Below are positions 16,399 through 26,186 of a stretch of 64,000 bases of DNA, one piece after another. The DNA comes from Methylobacterium adhaesivum. GTDB lineage: Bacteria > Pseudomonadota > Alphaproteobacteria > Rhizobiales > Beijerinckiaceae. The number at the start of each line of letters is the position of its first letter. The first letter of the stretch is position 1. Position numbers and translations under genes: made by a program. The stretch covers positions 1 to 64,000 of the forward strand of contig NZ_BPQD01000017.1 in NCBI RefSeq assembly GCF_022179065.1. The letters run 5' to 3'. The notes beneath the pieces were generated by a model, which had not been told where the DNA came from, ran no database searches, and saw only the letters and a program-made list of their open reading frames with translations.

Positions 16399-18564
16399 AT
16401 GAGTGAGGCCGCCGTGCCGGTTTCGGGGCAAGGATCGGGGCTGCCAGGCTCCGGGATGAGCCTTGGTCAGTTCGCGAGTTTCGCGAGGCCCAACCGAGCC
16501 AATCTCCAGGCGCTGTCGAAGCGCACCGACCTGTTCTTCGCCACCGCCGTGATGGGCATCCTCACGGTGCTCATCTTTCCCCTGCCGGCCTTCCTCCTCG
16601 ATCTGCTGCTCGCCGTCTCGATCATCATCTCGGTGCTGATCATGATGACCGGGCTGTTCATCGACAACCCGCTCGAATTCACCGTCTTCCCGACCCTGCT
16701 GCTCGTGGCGACGCTACTGCGGCTGGCGCTCAACCTCGCCTCGACCCGTCTCATCCTCGGCCACGGCCACGAAGGGACGGCGGCGGCCGGTCACGTCATC
16801 GAGGCGTTCGGCCATTTCGTCATGGGCGGCAACTTCATCATCGGAATCATCGTCTTCGCGATTCTGATCATCGTGAACTTCGTCGTCATCACCAAGGGCT
16901 CGGGCCGTATCGCCGAAGTCGCGGCGCGCTTCAGCCTCGACGCCATGCCGGGCAAGCAGATGGCCATCGATGCCGATCTTTCGGCCGGGCTCATCGACGA
17001 GAAGGTGGCCAAGGCCCGCCGTGCAGCCCTGGAGGAGGAATCGTCGTTCTTCGGCGCCATGGACGGTGCCTCGAAGTTCGTGCGCGGAGACGCCATCGCG
17101 GCGCTCCTCATCACGTTCATCAACGTGATCGGCGGCATCATCATCGGCGTCGCCCAACAGGGCATGCCGTTCATGGGGGCGGCCCAGACCTACACCCTGC
17201 TCACCATCGGCGACGGCCTCGCGAGCCAGGTTCCCGCCCTCATCGTCTCGACGGCGGCCGGTATCCTCGTCTCGAAGGCGGGCGTGAAGGGCTCGGCCGA
17301 CAAGGCGCTCGGCAAGCAGCTCGCGAACTACCCGAAGGCGCTGGGCATGTCGGCCGGCGTCATGGTGCTCATCTCGTTCCTGCCCGGCATGCCGATGCTG
17401 CCGTTCCTCGGCCTCGCGGCGGCTTCCGGCTACGCCGCCTGGCACTTTGCCAAGGTCGCCCGCGAGGCCCTGCCCCGCGACGCCGACGGCGTGCCCATGG
17501 ACGCCACGGCCGTCGCGGCGGCCAAGGAGGAGACGGTCACGGACCTGCTCAAGCTCGACGACCTCAAGCTCGAGATGGGCTACGCCCTCCTCGCCCTCGT
17601 CAACGGCCCCGAGGGGCAGGACCGGCTGACCGACCAGATCAAGGCCCTGCGCCGCCAGCTCGCCGCCGAACTCGGCTTCGTGATGCCGTCCGTGCGCATC
17701 CTCGACAACGTCCAGCTCGACGCCAACGCCTACGTGGTGCGGGTGAAAGAGATTGAAGCTGGCACGGGTCAGATCTTCCCCGGCCTCTACATGGCGATGG
17801 ACCCGATGGGCGGGCAGGTGCAGCTGCCCGGCCAGCACATGATGGAGCCGACTTTCGGCCTACCCGCCACCTGGATCGACGCGTCCCTGCGCGATCAGGC
17901 TCAGCTCAAGGGCTACACGGTGGTGGACGCCGCCACCGTGGTGTCGACGCACCTCACCGAGATCATCAAGGCCCACGTCTCGGAGCTTCTCAGCCACGTC
18001 GAGGTGCAGAAGCTCCTGCGCGAGGCGTCGAAGGAGCACGGCGAACTCCTCAAGGAGGTGATGCCGAGTCAGATCGCCTCGACGGGGATCCAGCGTGTGC
18101 TCCAGTTCCTCCTCGCCGAGCGCGTCTCGATCCGCGACATGGGGTCGATCATCGAGGGCGTGGCCGAAGTCGCCGGTCACCTCAAGAACCCGCGCGACAT
18201 CGTCGAGCACGTGCGCGCCCGCCTCGGCCGTCAGATCTGCGCTCAGTATCAGGGGCCGGACGGCATGCTGCCGATCATCACCCTGTCGCCCGCCTGGGAG
18301 CAGGCCTTCCTCGACTCCATCGCGGGCGAGCGCGACGAGCGCTACCTGGCCATGCAGCCGTCCAAGCTGTCGGAATTCGTCAACGCCGTCCGGGACCAGT
18401 TCGAGACGGCCGCGCGCATGGGCGAGATGCCGGTGCTCGTCACTTCCGTCCAGACCCGCCCGTTCGTGCGCTCGATCATCGAACGCTTCCGCCGCGAGAC
18501 TCCGGTGATGAGCCAGGCGGAAATCCATCCGCGCGCCCGCCTGCGGACGGTGGGATCGGTGTGA
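16399..18564 (+). CDS. flhA: Flagellar type III export apparatus protein FlhA
   Basis: Core inner-membrane component of the flagellar export gate. The 721-aa product has about eight N-terminal transmembrane helices beginning near RTDLFFATAVMGILTVLIF, the FHIPEP-family signature around TLLRLALNLASTRLILGHGH, and a large cytoplasmic domain that docks chaperone-substrate complexes. The ATG at 16399 gives a length close to FlhA norms and has GAGG eight bases upstream; the frame stays open to 16222 but that stretch is not FlhA-like. It stands alone as a plus-strand gene with fliI and fliJ on the opposite strand beyond a convergent membrane-protein gene. A CtrA-box-like site lies just upstream. Confidence 0.96.
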   Translation: MSEAAVPVSGQGSGLPGSGMSLGQFASFARPNRANLQALSKRTDLFFATAVMGILTVLIFPLPAFLLDLLLAVSIIISVLIMMTGLFIDNPLEFTVFPTLLLVATLLRLALNLASTRLILGHGHEGTAAAGHVIEAFGHFVMGGNFIIGIIVFAILIIVNFVVITKGSGRIAEVAARFSLDAMPGKQMAIDADLSAGLIDEKVAKARRAALEEESSFFGAMDGASKFVRGDAIAALLITFINVIGGIIIGVAQQGMPFMGAAQTYTLLTIGDGLASQVPALIVSTAAGILVSKAGVKGSADKALGKQLANYPKALGMSAGVMVLISFLPGMPMLPFLGLAAASGYAAWHFAKVAREALPRDADGVPMDATAVAAAKEETVTDLLKLDDLKLEMGYALLALVNGPEGQDRLTDQIKALRRQLAAELGFVMPSVRILDNVQLDANAYVVRVKEIEAGTGQIFPGLYMAMDPMGGQVQLPGQHMMEPTFGLPATWIDASLRDQAQLKGYTVVDAATVVSTHLTEIIKAHVSELLSHVEVQKLLREASKEHGELLKEVMPSQIASTGIQRVLQFLLAERVSIRDMGSIIEGVAEVAGHLKNPRDIVEHVRARLGRQICAQYQGPDGMLPIITLSPAWEQAFLDSIAGERDERYLAMQPSKLSEFVNAVRDQFETAARMGEMPVLVTSVQTRPFVRSIIERFRRETPVMSQAEIHPRARLRTVGSV

Positions 18565-18658
18565 TCCGGTCCCACGCCCTCCCCTCCGTTCGCCGCAAGG
18601 CCCTCCTCCCCGCGTCCCCGGAGGGATCCGTTGGGAAGACGGCCTCCCGCGCGGGCTG

Positions 18659-19708
18659 TCACACGGGCGTCTTGCGGATGCGTGCGTCGAGAGCCTCTGG
18701 GTTGATGCCGGGGGCGGTCAGCGGCGGGCCGGGGGTCGCTTCCACGGTGGGGCCACCCTTGATGGCGCTGGCGAGGCGGTTGCGCTCGTAGAGCAGCACG
18801 ACCACGACGGAGATGAGGAACGGCAGCCAGAAGTAGAACATCCGAAACACGAGCAGCGCGGCGATGATGGACGGACGCGGCACGTCTGGCATCGCCACCA
18901 CGAAGACGAGCTCGAACACGCCGAGGCCCCCCGGCGCGTTCGACACCAGGGCGGCCGAGAACGAGGCGAGGAACACGGCGAGCACCACGAGGAAGCCCGG
19001 GTTCCCGGCCTCCGGCAGGGCGAAGTAGATGATGCCGGCCGCGCCCAGGAGCTCCAGGGGGGCGGCGATCACCTGCCGAAGCATGATGCGCGGGCGCGGG
19101 TATTCGAGCTTGAACTTGCGGATCGTCAGGGGCTTCAGGTGTAGGAGCGAGCCGACGACGTAGAGGGCGACGAAGCCCAGCAACGCCGCGCCGAGGATGC
19201 GGGCGGTGGCCGGATCGGTGAGCACCGAGGGCAGGTAGCCGTTGAGCCGGGTCAGGGTGTCGGGGAGGGCCACGAGGACGAAACCGCCCAGCAGGATCGT
19301 GCCGAGTCCGAAGGTGAACGAGCACAGGGCAACGAGCACGGCGACCTGGGCCGCCGACAGGCCCTTGGCAGTGTAGGCCCGGTAGCGCACCACGGCGCCC
19401 GAGAACACCGAGGCGCCGATGTTGTGCGACAGGGCGTAGGTGGTGAACGAGCAGACCGAGACGAAGAACCACGAGATGTGACTCACGCCGAGGTGCAGCA
19501 GGGCGATGCGGTCGTACCAGGCGAGCGCCGCGTAGGCGACAAGGGTCGCGAGCCCCGCCAGCAGGAAGCGGTGGACCGGGATCTCGGCGAAGCTGCTCTT
19601 GATCTCCGCCACGGAGATGCCAGCGAGCTCGCGATAGAGCAGGTAGCCGGACACCACGACGGCGGCGAGGCCGATGAGCGGCCAGATGAAATCGCTGATC
19701 TTCTTCAT
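18659..19708 (-). CDS. YbhN/UPF0104-type membrane protein (LPG synthase TM-like)
   Basis: 349-aa integral membrane protein with about eight helices, matching the lysylphosphatidylglycerol-synthase transmembrane superfamily (flippase-like). Indicative stretches are YALSHNIGASVFSGAVVRYR and NAPGGLGVFELVFV, the latter the family's conserved Asn-x-PGG-x-G-x-E element. It lacks the soluble aminoacyl-transferase domain of MprF, so lipid aminoacylation is not expected from this protein alone. The ATG at 19708 (MKKISDF) places the first helix at the N-terminus; longer frames add an uncharacteristic leader. Its position among flagellar genes looks coincidental. Confidence 0.82.
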   Translation of the reverse strand: MKKISDFIWPLIGLAAVVVSGYLLYRELAGISVAEIKSSFAEIPVHRFLLAGLATLVAYAALAWYDRIALLHLGVSHISWFFVSVCSFTTYALSHNIGASVFSGAVVRYRAYTAKGLSAAQVAVLVALCSFTFGLGTILLGGFVLVALPDTLTRLNGYLPSVLTDPATARILGAALLGFVALYVVGSLLHLKPLTIRKFKLEYPRPRIMLRQVIAAPLELLGAAGIIYFALPEAGNPGFLVVLAVFLASFSAALVSNAPGGLGVFELVFVVAMPDVPRPSIIAALLVFRMFYFWLPFLISVVVVLLYERNRLASAIKGGPTVEATPGPPLTAPGINPEALDARIRKTPV

Positions 19709-19879
19709 GATCGACAGGTGAGCCCCACTAAGCGGGCCCTCCCTGCACGACGTGACCCCGCACCGCAAGCGAACGGCGCCGGTGAGCGAAGCCGGGAGGA
19801 GGCCGGCACGAAGGGCTGATGGCACCCGATCATGACGGTTTCGTGCCGGCCCGCCCCCTCGGGGCGCGGGCGCTTCGCC

Positions 19880-20287
19880 TCAGGCGCGGATGCGCGACAG
19901 GCCGATCCCGTCCATGACCGCCTGATCGCGGGCGGCTTCGCTAGCGCGCTCGGCGCTGCGTTCGCGGTCGTCCAGGATCTCGATCTTCTTCAGCTCCTCG
20001 AAGGCCTCGCCGAGTTCGGCCTTGGCCTCGGCGAGCTGCCCCTCGAGGGCGGCCGCCGACTGGCGCATGTTGTCCCGGCGCGTGGCCGCCGCGCGGGCAT
20101 AGGTCGGGTAGGCGAAGTGACCGACGTCGGTGATGCCGGCGCGGCCCTCCTCATGGGCGACTTCGCGATCGAGTTCGAGGGCCATGCGGGTGAAGTCGGC
20201 CATCATCATCTCGATCTGCGTCACGCGCCGACGCTTCTCGTCGACCTGGAAACGCCGCAGCCGGATCAGCGTGTCACGCGATTTCAT
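19880..20287 (-). CDS. fliJ: FliJ-like flagellar export chaperone
   Basis: 135-aa almost wholly alpha-helical coiled-coil protein. FliJ is the soluble stalk that inserts into the FliI ATPase ring and promotes export. The N-terminus MKSRDTLIRLRRFQVDEKRR is typical of FliJ in this order, and the gene lies 78 bp downstream of fliI on the same strand. FliJ sequences diverge widely, so the call rests on the N-terminal pattern, coiled-coil character and synteny together. The ATG at 20287 is preferred over a frame opening 16 codons earlier. Confidence 0.85.
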   Translation of the reverse strand: MKSRDTLIRLRRFQVDEKRRRVTQIEMMMADFTRMALELDREVAHEEGRAGITDVGHFAYPTYARAAATRRDNMRQSAAALEGQLAEAKAELGEAFEELKKIEILDDRERSAERASEAARDQAVMDGIGLSRIRA

Positions 20288-20365
20288 CTGATGGGTCCAC
20301 TCCACGCAACGCACGCCCATTCCGGGACGTCCCATCCGCGGCCCGTGGACCGTGAGGACGCCGTT

Positions 20366-21718
20366 TTAGGAAACGCCGACGATCTCGGCGAGGCGTGAGT
20401 AACCCTCACCGATCGAAGTTGCTTCTTCCTTACCCTGACCCAGAAAAGCCTCGATATCGGGCATCAAAGCGATCGCCTCGTCGACCTCGGCCGACGCGCC
20501 GGCCCGGTAGGCCCCCAGCCGGATGAGTTCCTCCATGTCGGCATAGGTCGAGAGCACCCGGCGCGCCCGCTTGACGGTGGGCAGGTGCGCCGGGTCGCAG
20601 GCCTTCGGCATGGTGCGGGAGACCGAACGCAGGACGTTGATGGCCGGGTAGCGCCCGCGCTCGGCGATGCCACGCTCCATCACGATGTGCCCGTCGAGGA
20701 TGCCGCGCACGGCGTCGGCCACGGGCTCGTTGTGGTCGTCGCCCTCCACCAGAACGGTGAACAGCCCCGAGATCGCCCCCTCGCCCGTGCCGGGGCCGGC
20801 CCGCTCGAGGAGGCGCGGCAGCTCGGAGAACACCGTCGGGGTGTAGCCCTTGGCCGTCGGTGGCTCGCCGGCCGCGAGGCCGATATCGCGCTGGGCCATG
20901 GCGAAGCGCGTGATCGAGTCGATCATGCACAGGACCTGCGCGCCCTGATCGCGAAAGTACTCGGCCACCGCCAGGGTCACGTAGGCTGCGTTGCGGCGCA
21001 TGAGGGCCGGCTCGTCGGACGTCGCCACCACCACCACGGAGCGGCTGAGCCCGGCCGCGCCGAGGTCGTCCTGCAGGAATTCCTGCACCTCGCGGCCGCG
21101 CTCACCCACGAGGCCGATCACCGCGACGTCGGCGGCGGTGTAGCGGGCGAGCATGGACAGGAGCACGGACTTGCCGACGCCCGAACCGGCAAAGATGCCC
21201 ATGCGCTGGCCGGTGCACATGGTGAGGAAAGTGTTGATGCAGCGGATGCCCAGGTCCAGGGGAGGCCCGACCCGCCTGCGGGCGTGGGCGGGCGGCGGAT
21301 CGGCCCGAAGCGGATAGATCGCTGGGCCCGTTTCCAGGGGGCCGAGGCCGTCGATGGGTCGCCCGAGGGCGTCGATGGTGCGCCCGAGCCAAGCGGCCGA
21401 GGGCCGGATGGCGCCGGCGGCCTCGTCTCGGACATAGGCCGGGCAGCCCCGGCGCACGCCCTCGAGGGAGCCGAACGGCATGGCCAACGCCCGTTCTCCC
21501 TGGAAACCGATAATTTCGCAGGGCACGGCCCCGGCACCCGTCTCCACGGCGATGTCGAGGCGGCCGCCGAGGCGCATGGCAGCTACGGGGCCAGCGACCT
21601 CGACGAGGAGGCCCCGGATGGCCACGACGCGGCCGTAGACCTCCAGCGGCTCGATCCCCGCGAGGACGGCGCCCGCACCGGCGAGGCGCACCCGCGCGTC
21701 ATGGGGAGGTCGGTCGGT
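20366..21718 (-). CDS. fliI: Flagellum-specific ATPase FliI
   Basis: 450-aa hexameric ATPase of the flagellar type III export apparatus, peripheral to the inner membrane. The Walker A loop is GSGVGKS in [20 protein letters not shown]; the F1-beta-like core includes [11 protein letters not shown] and a Walker B region [17 protein letters not shown]. The C-terminal region carries the family's [15 protein letters not shown] element. The ATG at 21718 gives a normal FliI length; a GTG at 21763 would add 15 residues. It is transcribed away from ctrA with 425 bp between the starts, and fliJ follows. Confidence 0.96.
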   Translation of the reverse strand, partial: TDRPPHDARVRLAGAGAVLAGIEPLEVYGRVVAIRGLLVEVAGPVAAMRLGGRLDIAVETGAGAVPCEIIGFQGERALAMPFGSLEGVRRGCPAYVRDEAAGAIRPSAAWLGRTIDALGRPIDGLGPLETGPAIYPLRADPPPAHARRRVGPPLDLGIRCINTFLTMCTGQRMGIFAGSGVGKSVLLSMLARYTAADVAVIGLVGERGREVQEFLQDDLGAAGLSRSVVVVATSDEPALMRRNAAYVTLAVAEYFRDQGAQVLCMIDSITRFAMAQRDIGLAAGEPPTAKGYTPTVFSELPRLLERAGPGTGEGAISGLFTVLVEGDDHNEPVADAVRGILDGHIVMERGIAERGRYPAINVLRSVSRTMPKACDPAHLPTVKRARRVLSTYADMEELIRLGAYRAGASAEVDEAIALMPDIEAFLGQGKEEATSIGEGYSRLAEIVGVS

Positions 21719-22143
21719 CATCGGCGTCTCTCTCAACCCTTCGTTTACCTCCCTCCTTAACACTGCGGCTATCGGGCTGGTAGCAAGCCCCGCGTCCTCG
21801 GGACGGGGGATCGTTTTTTTCGGGGCGCGGCCGCATCATCGCGGCAACGTGTTTCGGAAGTGACAGCTCACGGCCCGATACGGCGGGTACGACGCTTGAG
21901 GGTGGATCTTCAGGTGATGCATGAAGCGGATCGCGGGCCTGTGGAGAACAGACCGCCAACCGTTGCGCGCATCGCTGGACAGACGTCCAAAACGCCGCTT
22001 GGCCGCTGAATCAGGTTTTGTTAACGATTAACCACTAGTGTTTTACGTCAGTGACGAGGGAGCGTCCGCCGCGGGCCGGTAGCGGACGAAGGCGGGGGTG
22101 TGCCCGTACGCTTGCACACGACCGGCTGGGCTGGGGACCGACG
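21719..22143. other. Divergent regulatory region between fliI and ctrA
   Basis: 425 bp with no convincing gene. It holds the divergent promoters of fliI and ctrA. AT-rich patches occur at 21750-21765 and 22012-22045. A GANTC site and TTAACC sequences on the ctrA side are listed separately. Confidence 0.5.
22008..22034. promoter_or_regulatory. GANTC methylation site and TTAACC half-sites upstream of ctrA
   Basis: GAATC at 22008-22012 is a CcrM GANTC target, and TTAACGATTAACCA starts at 22021. In Caulobacter a GANTC site sits in a ctrA promoter and CtrA binds its own promoter. Here the TTAA spacing is N3, so this is at best paired half-sites, not a full TTAA-N7-TTAA box. Confidence 0.4.
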
Positions 22144-22845
22144 ATGCGGGTACTTCTGATCGAGGACGACAGCGCAACCGCGCAGAGCATCGAATTGATG
22201 CTCAAGTCCGAGAGCTTCAACACCTACACCACCGATCTTGGTGAGGAAGGAATCGATCTCGGTAAGCTCTACGACTACGATATCATCCTGCTCGACCTGA
22301 ACCTGCCCGACATGTCGGGTTACGAGGTGCTGCGGAACCTCCGCGTCGCCAAGGTGAAGACCCCGATTCTAATTCTCTCCGGCATGGCCGGCATTGAGGA
22401 CAAGGTGAAGGGCCTCGGTTTCGGCGCCGACGACTATCTGACGAAGCCATTCCACAAGGACGAGCTCGTCGCCCGCATCCACGCCATCGTGCGCCGCTCG
22501 AAGGGCCACGCTCAGTCGGTGATCACCACCGGCGACCTGATCGTGAACCTCGACCAGAAGACCGTCGAGGTCTCCGGTTCTCGGGTCCACCTCACGGGCA
22601 AGGAGTACCAGATGCTGGAACTCCTCTCGCTCCGGAAGGGCACGACGCTCACGAAGGAGATGTTCCTCAACCATCTCTACGGTGGCATGGACGAGCCCGA
22701 GTTGAAGATCATCGACGTGTTCATCTGCAAGCTGCGCAAGAAGCTCGCCAATGCCTCGTCGGGCAAGAACTACATCGAGACTGTATGGGGACGCGGCTAC
22801 GTTCTGCGCGAGCCGAACGAGGGCGAGGAGCGCATCGCCGTCTGA
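22144..22845 (+). CDS. ctrA: Cell-cycle response regulator CtrA
   Basis: 233-aa OmpR-type master regulator of the alphaproteobacterial cell cycle, flagellar genes and envelope genes. The sequence is near-identical to known CtrA at the N-terminus ([20 protein letters not shown]), around phospho-acceptor Asp51 ([17 protein letters not shown]), at [20 protein letters not shown] and in the winged helix ([32 protein letters not shown]). The ATG at 22144 gives the canonical N-terminus. It would be phosphorylated through ChpT, whose gene lies 6.3 kb downstream. A strong terminator follows. In place of the AA motif used for ClpXP degradation in Caulobacter, the C-terminus here is GEERIAV, so turnover may differ. 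Confidence 0.98.
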   Translation: MRVLLIEDDSATAQSIELMLKSESFNTYTTDLGEEGIDLGKLYDYDIILLDLNLPDMSGYEVLRNLRVAKVKTPILILSGMAGIEDKVKGLGFGADDYLTKPFHKDELVARIHAIVRRSKGHAQSVITTGDLIVNLDQKTVEVSGSRVHLTGKEYQMLELLSLRKGTTLTKEMFLNHLYGGMDEPELKIIDVFICKLRKKLANASSGKNYIETVWGRGYVLREPNEGEERIAV

Positions 22846-22898
22846 TGAAGTGTCGGCCGAGCCGACGCTTCATCCCTCGGGGTGGGGTTTCCATAAGC

Positions 22899-22944
22899 CG
22901 ACCACGAAAAAAGCCCCGCTCACGCGGGGCTTTTTTCGTGGTCG
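22899..22944. terminator. Strong bidirectional terminator after ctrA
   Basis: A perfect 21-bp stem with a TCAC loop has a run of six A on the left arm and six T on the right arm flanking a GC core (GCCCCGC / GCGGGGC). It can terminate ctrA from the left and cheR-side transcripts from the right. Confidence 0.92.
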
Positions 22945-23111
22945 CTGTCCGTCGGGCTCTGGCGGTACCGTGCGGGACTGGTTGACGGAACGGGCGGAGA
23001 TCGGTCGACGACCGCCGCGTCATACCGGCCCTCCGCCGCGATCAAGCGGTCGAGGGCGGCGAACGGCCCTCGGAAACGCTAACGGGTGCGTCGGCCTGCG
23101 ACGGGACGAGC

Positions 23112-24002
23112 CTACAAGCCCACGACGCGCCGCAGCTGCGGCGCCGCGAGGGCGGCGGAGGCGACGGCCGCCGGCACAGCGGCCGCTCGCGCCGGGGCTG
23201 GGTTGTAGAGGCCGCGGTGGCGGGCATTCGGCACCAGGCGGTCGGTCAGGCCGATCACCGTCTCGGCCGCGCCGAGGAGGAGTGCACCATCAGGCGCGAG
23301 GCTGGCGCCGATTCGGGCCAGGACGTCGCCCTTGGTCGCCGCATCGAAATAGATGAGGACGTTGCGGCAGTAGACGATGTCGAAAGTACCGAGCCCATCG
23401 AACGGCTGAAGCAGATTGAGGGGCCGGAAATCCACCATCTGGCGCAGGTTGGCCGCGATGCGCCACTGCTCGCCCACCTGCTCGAAATGTTTGATCAGCA
23501 GCTGCACCGGCAGGCCGCGCTGCACCTCGAAATGGCTGTAGAGGCCGGCCTTCGCCTTCTCGAGAACCTCCGTGGACAGGTCCGTGGCAACGAGGTCGAC
23601 GGACCAGCCGGCCAGACGCGGCGCGGCTTCGTGGAGCAGCATCGCGAGGGAATACGGCTCCTGGCCCGTGGACGCTGCCGCGCACCAGATGCGCAAGCGG
23701 CGCTGGGCGGCGCGCCGAGCCATGGCCTCGGGCAGCAGCACGTCGCGGAATAGGTCGAAGGGCGCCTGATCCCGGAAAAAGAACGTCTCGTTGGTGGTCA
23801 TCGCCTCGACCACCGCCTTCTCCATAGCGACGTCGCGTCCGTTCTTAAGTGCGTTCGCGAGGTCGTGGAGAGTCGCGAGGTTGAAGCGGCGGCAGACGGG
23901 GCCGAGGCGGCTCTCGATGAGGTACCGCTTTTCGCCGCTGAGGGCTAAACCCGATCGGGTCTTGAGGTAGCTGCGCAGGAAATCGAACTCGACGTCGGTC
24001 AT
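23112..24002 (-). CDS. cheR: Chemotaxis protein methyltransferase CheR
   Basis: Transfers methyl groups from S-adenosylmethionine to receptor glutamates. The 296-aa protein has the CheR N-terminal helical domain (about 1-75) and the SAM-binding domain with TTNETFFFRD, RIWCAAASTGQEPYSLAM and DIVYCRNVLIYFD. A C-terminal Ala/Pro-rich tail of about 35 residues follows and resembles no domain. The ATG at 24002 overlaps the cheB stop as ATGA, so the genes are translationally coupled. It is the last gene of the che operon. Confidence 0.95.
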   Translation of the reverse strand: MTDVEFDFLRSYLKTRSGLALSGEKRYLIESRLGPVCRRFNLATLHDLANALKNGRDVAMEKAVVEAMTTNETFFFRDQAPFDLFRDVLLPEAMARRAAQRRLRIWCAAASTGQEPYSLAMLLHEAAPRLAGWSVDLVATDLSTEVLEKAKAGLYSHFEVQRGLPVQLLIKHFEQVGEQWRIAANLRQMVDFRPLNLLQPFDGLGTFDIVYCRNVLIYFDAATKGDVLARIGASLAPDGALLLGAAETVIGLTDRLVPNARHRGLYNPAPARAAAVPAAVASAALAAPQLRRVVGL

Positions 24003-25171
24003 GCGCTCTTCCCCGTCAGTAGATTGCGCAGCGCGCCGCCGATCTCGCCCAGGGGCAGGATCGCCTGGGCGAGGCCGGCCTTGGCGATGCTGCCTGGCAT
24101 GCCCCATACGGTGCTCGTCGCCTCGTCCTGGGCCAGCACGGCCGCCCCTGCCTCCGTCAGTGCCCGCGCACCGCCGGTTCCGTCCGAGCCCATGCCCGTG
24201 AGGACCACGGCGAGGGCCGAGGCGCCGAAGATCGCCGCGGCGTCCTGGAACAGCACGTCGACGGCCGGCCTGCAGAAGTTGACGAGGGGGCCGTCATGGA
24301 GACGGATCGCGACGTCGGGGCGGCCGGCCGCGCCGGATAGGCCCATGTGGCGCCCGCCCGGGGCGACATAGATCCGCCCTGGCTGAAGCCGCTCGTCGGC
24401 TTTGCCCTCGGCGGCCGGTAGACCGGTGCGCGCCCCGAGATGCTCGGCGAACACCGCCGTGAACACTGGCGGCATGTGCTGCACGATGAGGACGGGGAAT
24501 TGGCGCAGGGTCGCGGCGCCGATCTTCTCGAGAACCTCGCCGACGGCGCGGGGGCCGCCCGTGGACGCGCCGATGAGGAGGACGCGCGGGGAGACTGAGG
24601 CCCGTGCCTTGGGGCGCAGCGTGATCGGGGTGGTGGCCTTGGGGGCTGCGGTGGCGGCCGGCACGGTCGCCGCGCCGGCGAGGCTGAGGACCGGGCCGCG
24701 CTTGCGGGCACGGGCGCTGCCGAACAGGCGCACCCGCTCAATGAGTTCGGTGCGGAAGGCGTCCGACGTGGTGACGCCCCGGTTGCTCTCGGGCTTGGCG
24801 AGGTAATCGACGGCTCCAAGCGACAGGCAGCGCAGCGAGATATCCGCGTTCCGGGTGGTGAGGGTGGACATCATCACCACCTGGACACCGGGGCTCTTGG
24901 CGAGGAGCAGCGGCAGGGCCTGGGTGCCGTCGAGTTCCGGCATGTCGATGTCGAGGAGGATCACGTCGGGGTCGTGGCGCGCCATGGATTCCACGGCGAT
25001 GCGCCCGTTGGAGGCCGTAGCGACCACGTCGAAGCCGGCCTCCGCGATCCACCGGGCGACGAGGCCGCGCACCACGGCCGAATCATCGGCGATCATCACG
25101 CGGATTCGCGCGCCCGTGGCGGCGCCCGATCCGTGGGACGGGGCGGCGTAGAGTGTGTTCAATGCCGGCAT
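23999..25171 (-). CDS. cheB: Protein-glutamate methylesterase CheB
   Basis: 390 aa. Removes receptor methyl groups when phosphorylated. The receiver domain (about 22-140) has MIADDSAVVRGL and phospho-acceptor Asp in VILLDIDMPELDG. After a linker of about 60 residues comes the methylesterase domain with the catalytic triad Ser in GASTGGP, His in VQHMPP and Asp in TGMGSDGTGG. The ATG at 25171 is preferred; upstream codons read through non-family sequence. It couples to cheR through an ATGA overlap and lies 76 bp after cheY. Confidence 0.96.
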   Translation of the reverse strand: MPALNTLYAAPSHGSGAATGARIRVMIADDSAVVRGLVARWIAEAGFDVVATASNGRIAVESMARHDPDVILLDIDMPELDGTQALPLLLAKSPGVQVVMMSTLTTRNADISLRCLSLGAVDYLAKPESNRGVTTSDAFRTELIERVRLFGSARARKRGPVLSLAGAATVPAATAAPKATTPITLRPKARASVSPRVLLIGASTGGPRAVGEVLEKIGAATLRQFPVLIVQHMPPVFTAVFAEHLGARTGLPAAEGKADERLQPGRIYVAPGGRHMGLSGAAGRPDVAIRLHDGPLVNFCRPAVDVLFQDAAAIFGASALAVVLTGMGSDGTGGARALTEAGAAVLAQDEATSTVWGMPGSIAKAGLAQAILPLGEIGGALRNLLTGKSA

Positions 25172-25247
25172 GGATCCTGACGCCTCGATGGGGCGGAACG
25201 GAGAGCGGTCGTATCCGGCCGGGTGGAACGCCCGGCGCAACCCGGCG

Positions 25248-25631
25248 TCAGAAGGCGCCGATCTCGCTGGCGAAGCCGACCTGTGCGAGCTTGGCCGTCA
25301 CGATCTCGCGATCGAACGGCTTCATGATGTACTCGTCGGCCCCCGCATGCAGGGCGCGGGCGATGGCGCCGACGTCGTTCTCCGTGGTGCAGAACAGCAC
25401 CTTGGGCTTCTCGCCGCCGGGGGTCTGCCGGAGGGCCTTCAGGAAGTCGTAGCCGTCCATGGTCGGCATGTTCCAGTCGAGGAGGATGGCGTCCGGCATC
25501 GTCTCGCCACAGGCGGCCAGCGCCATCTGTCCGTCCTCCGCTTCCCCGACCCGGAAGTTCATGGTCTCGAAGATCCGGCGTGCCACCTTTCGGATCACGG
25601 CGGAATCGTCGACGACGAGACAGGTCTTCAT
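25248..25631 (-). CDS. cheY: CheY-type single-domain response regulator
   Basis: 127-aa receiver with nothing attached. Acidic residues occur in CLVVDDSAVIRKV, the phospho-acceptor is Asp52 in ILLDWNMPTMDGY, the switch Thr is in LFCTTEND and the Lys is in YIMKPFD. It would carry the signal from CheA to the flagellar motor, or act as a phosphate sink as some alphaproteobacterial CheY paralogues do. The ATG at 25631 gives the canonical N-terminus. It lies between cheW and cheB in one operon. Confidence 0.92.
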   Translation of the reverse strand: MKTCLVVDDSAVIRKVARRIFETMNFRVGEAEDGQMALAACGETMPDAILLDWNMPTMDGYDFLKALRQTPGGEKPKVLFCTTENDVGAIARALHAGADEYIMKPFDREIVTAKLAQVGFASEIGAF

Positions 25632-25659
25632 CGGAATATCCCCGTGGGAGGCTGCAGGA

Positions 25660-26154
25660 TCAGGCGGCACCGGCCGCAAGGTGCGGGGTGCCGAAGGCCA
25701 AGAGGGCATCGACGTCGAGGATCACGAGGAGGTGCCCTTCGAGGCGGTGCACCCCGAGCGACAGGTCGCGCCAGCGCGCGTCGAGGTTGATCGGCACCGG
25801 CTCGTGGGTGTCAGCCCCGAGCTTCAGCACCTCACCGACCCCGTCGACGATGAGGGCGAAGGTTTCGCCGCCCTGCTCGAGGCCGATGGCCATGCGTCCG
25901 GCATCGCCCTCCCGGTCCGGCAGGCTGAGCCGACGGCGCAGGCACAGAGCCGTCACCACCCGGCCACGCAGGTTGAGCAGGCCGACGATCTCCGGCGGGG
26001 AGAGCGGGACCGGCGTCACACCGGCGGGGATGAAGACGTCGTGAACCCGGTTGATGGCGAGGCCGAACATGGTCTCGCCGACGAACACCGTGACGTAGTC
26101 GGTGGTGGTGCCAGCCTCGGCGCGCGTGGCGTTGCTGTTTGCGGCCTGCATCAT
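25660..26154 (-). CDS. cheW: Chemotaxis coupling protein CheW
   Basis: 164-aa scaffold joining receptors to CheA. The CheW fold is clear from DYVTVFVGETMFGLAINRVH, PPEIVGLLNLRGRVVTALCL and ALIVDGVGEVLKL. It starts 32 bp after cheA and ends 28 bp before cheY. A second ATG lies immediately after the first, so the start could be 26154 or 26151. Confidence 0.95.
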   Translation of the reverse strand: MMQAANSNATRAEAGTTTDYVTVFVGETMFGLAINRVHDVFIPAGVTPVPLSPPEIVGLLNLRGRVVTALCLRRRLSLPDREGDAGRMAIGLEQGGETFALIVDGVGEVLKLGADTHEPVPINLDARWRDLSLGVHRLEGHLLVILDVDALLAFGTPHLAAGAA

Positions 26155-26186
26155 GATAGGGCTCCGATCGTGCGCGAGGGCCGGCG

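Noticed and set aside
22021-22034. Full CtrA box upstream of ctrA
   Set aside because: The two TTAA elements are 3 bp apart rather than 7 bp, so only half-sites are claimed.
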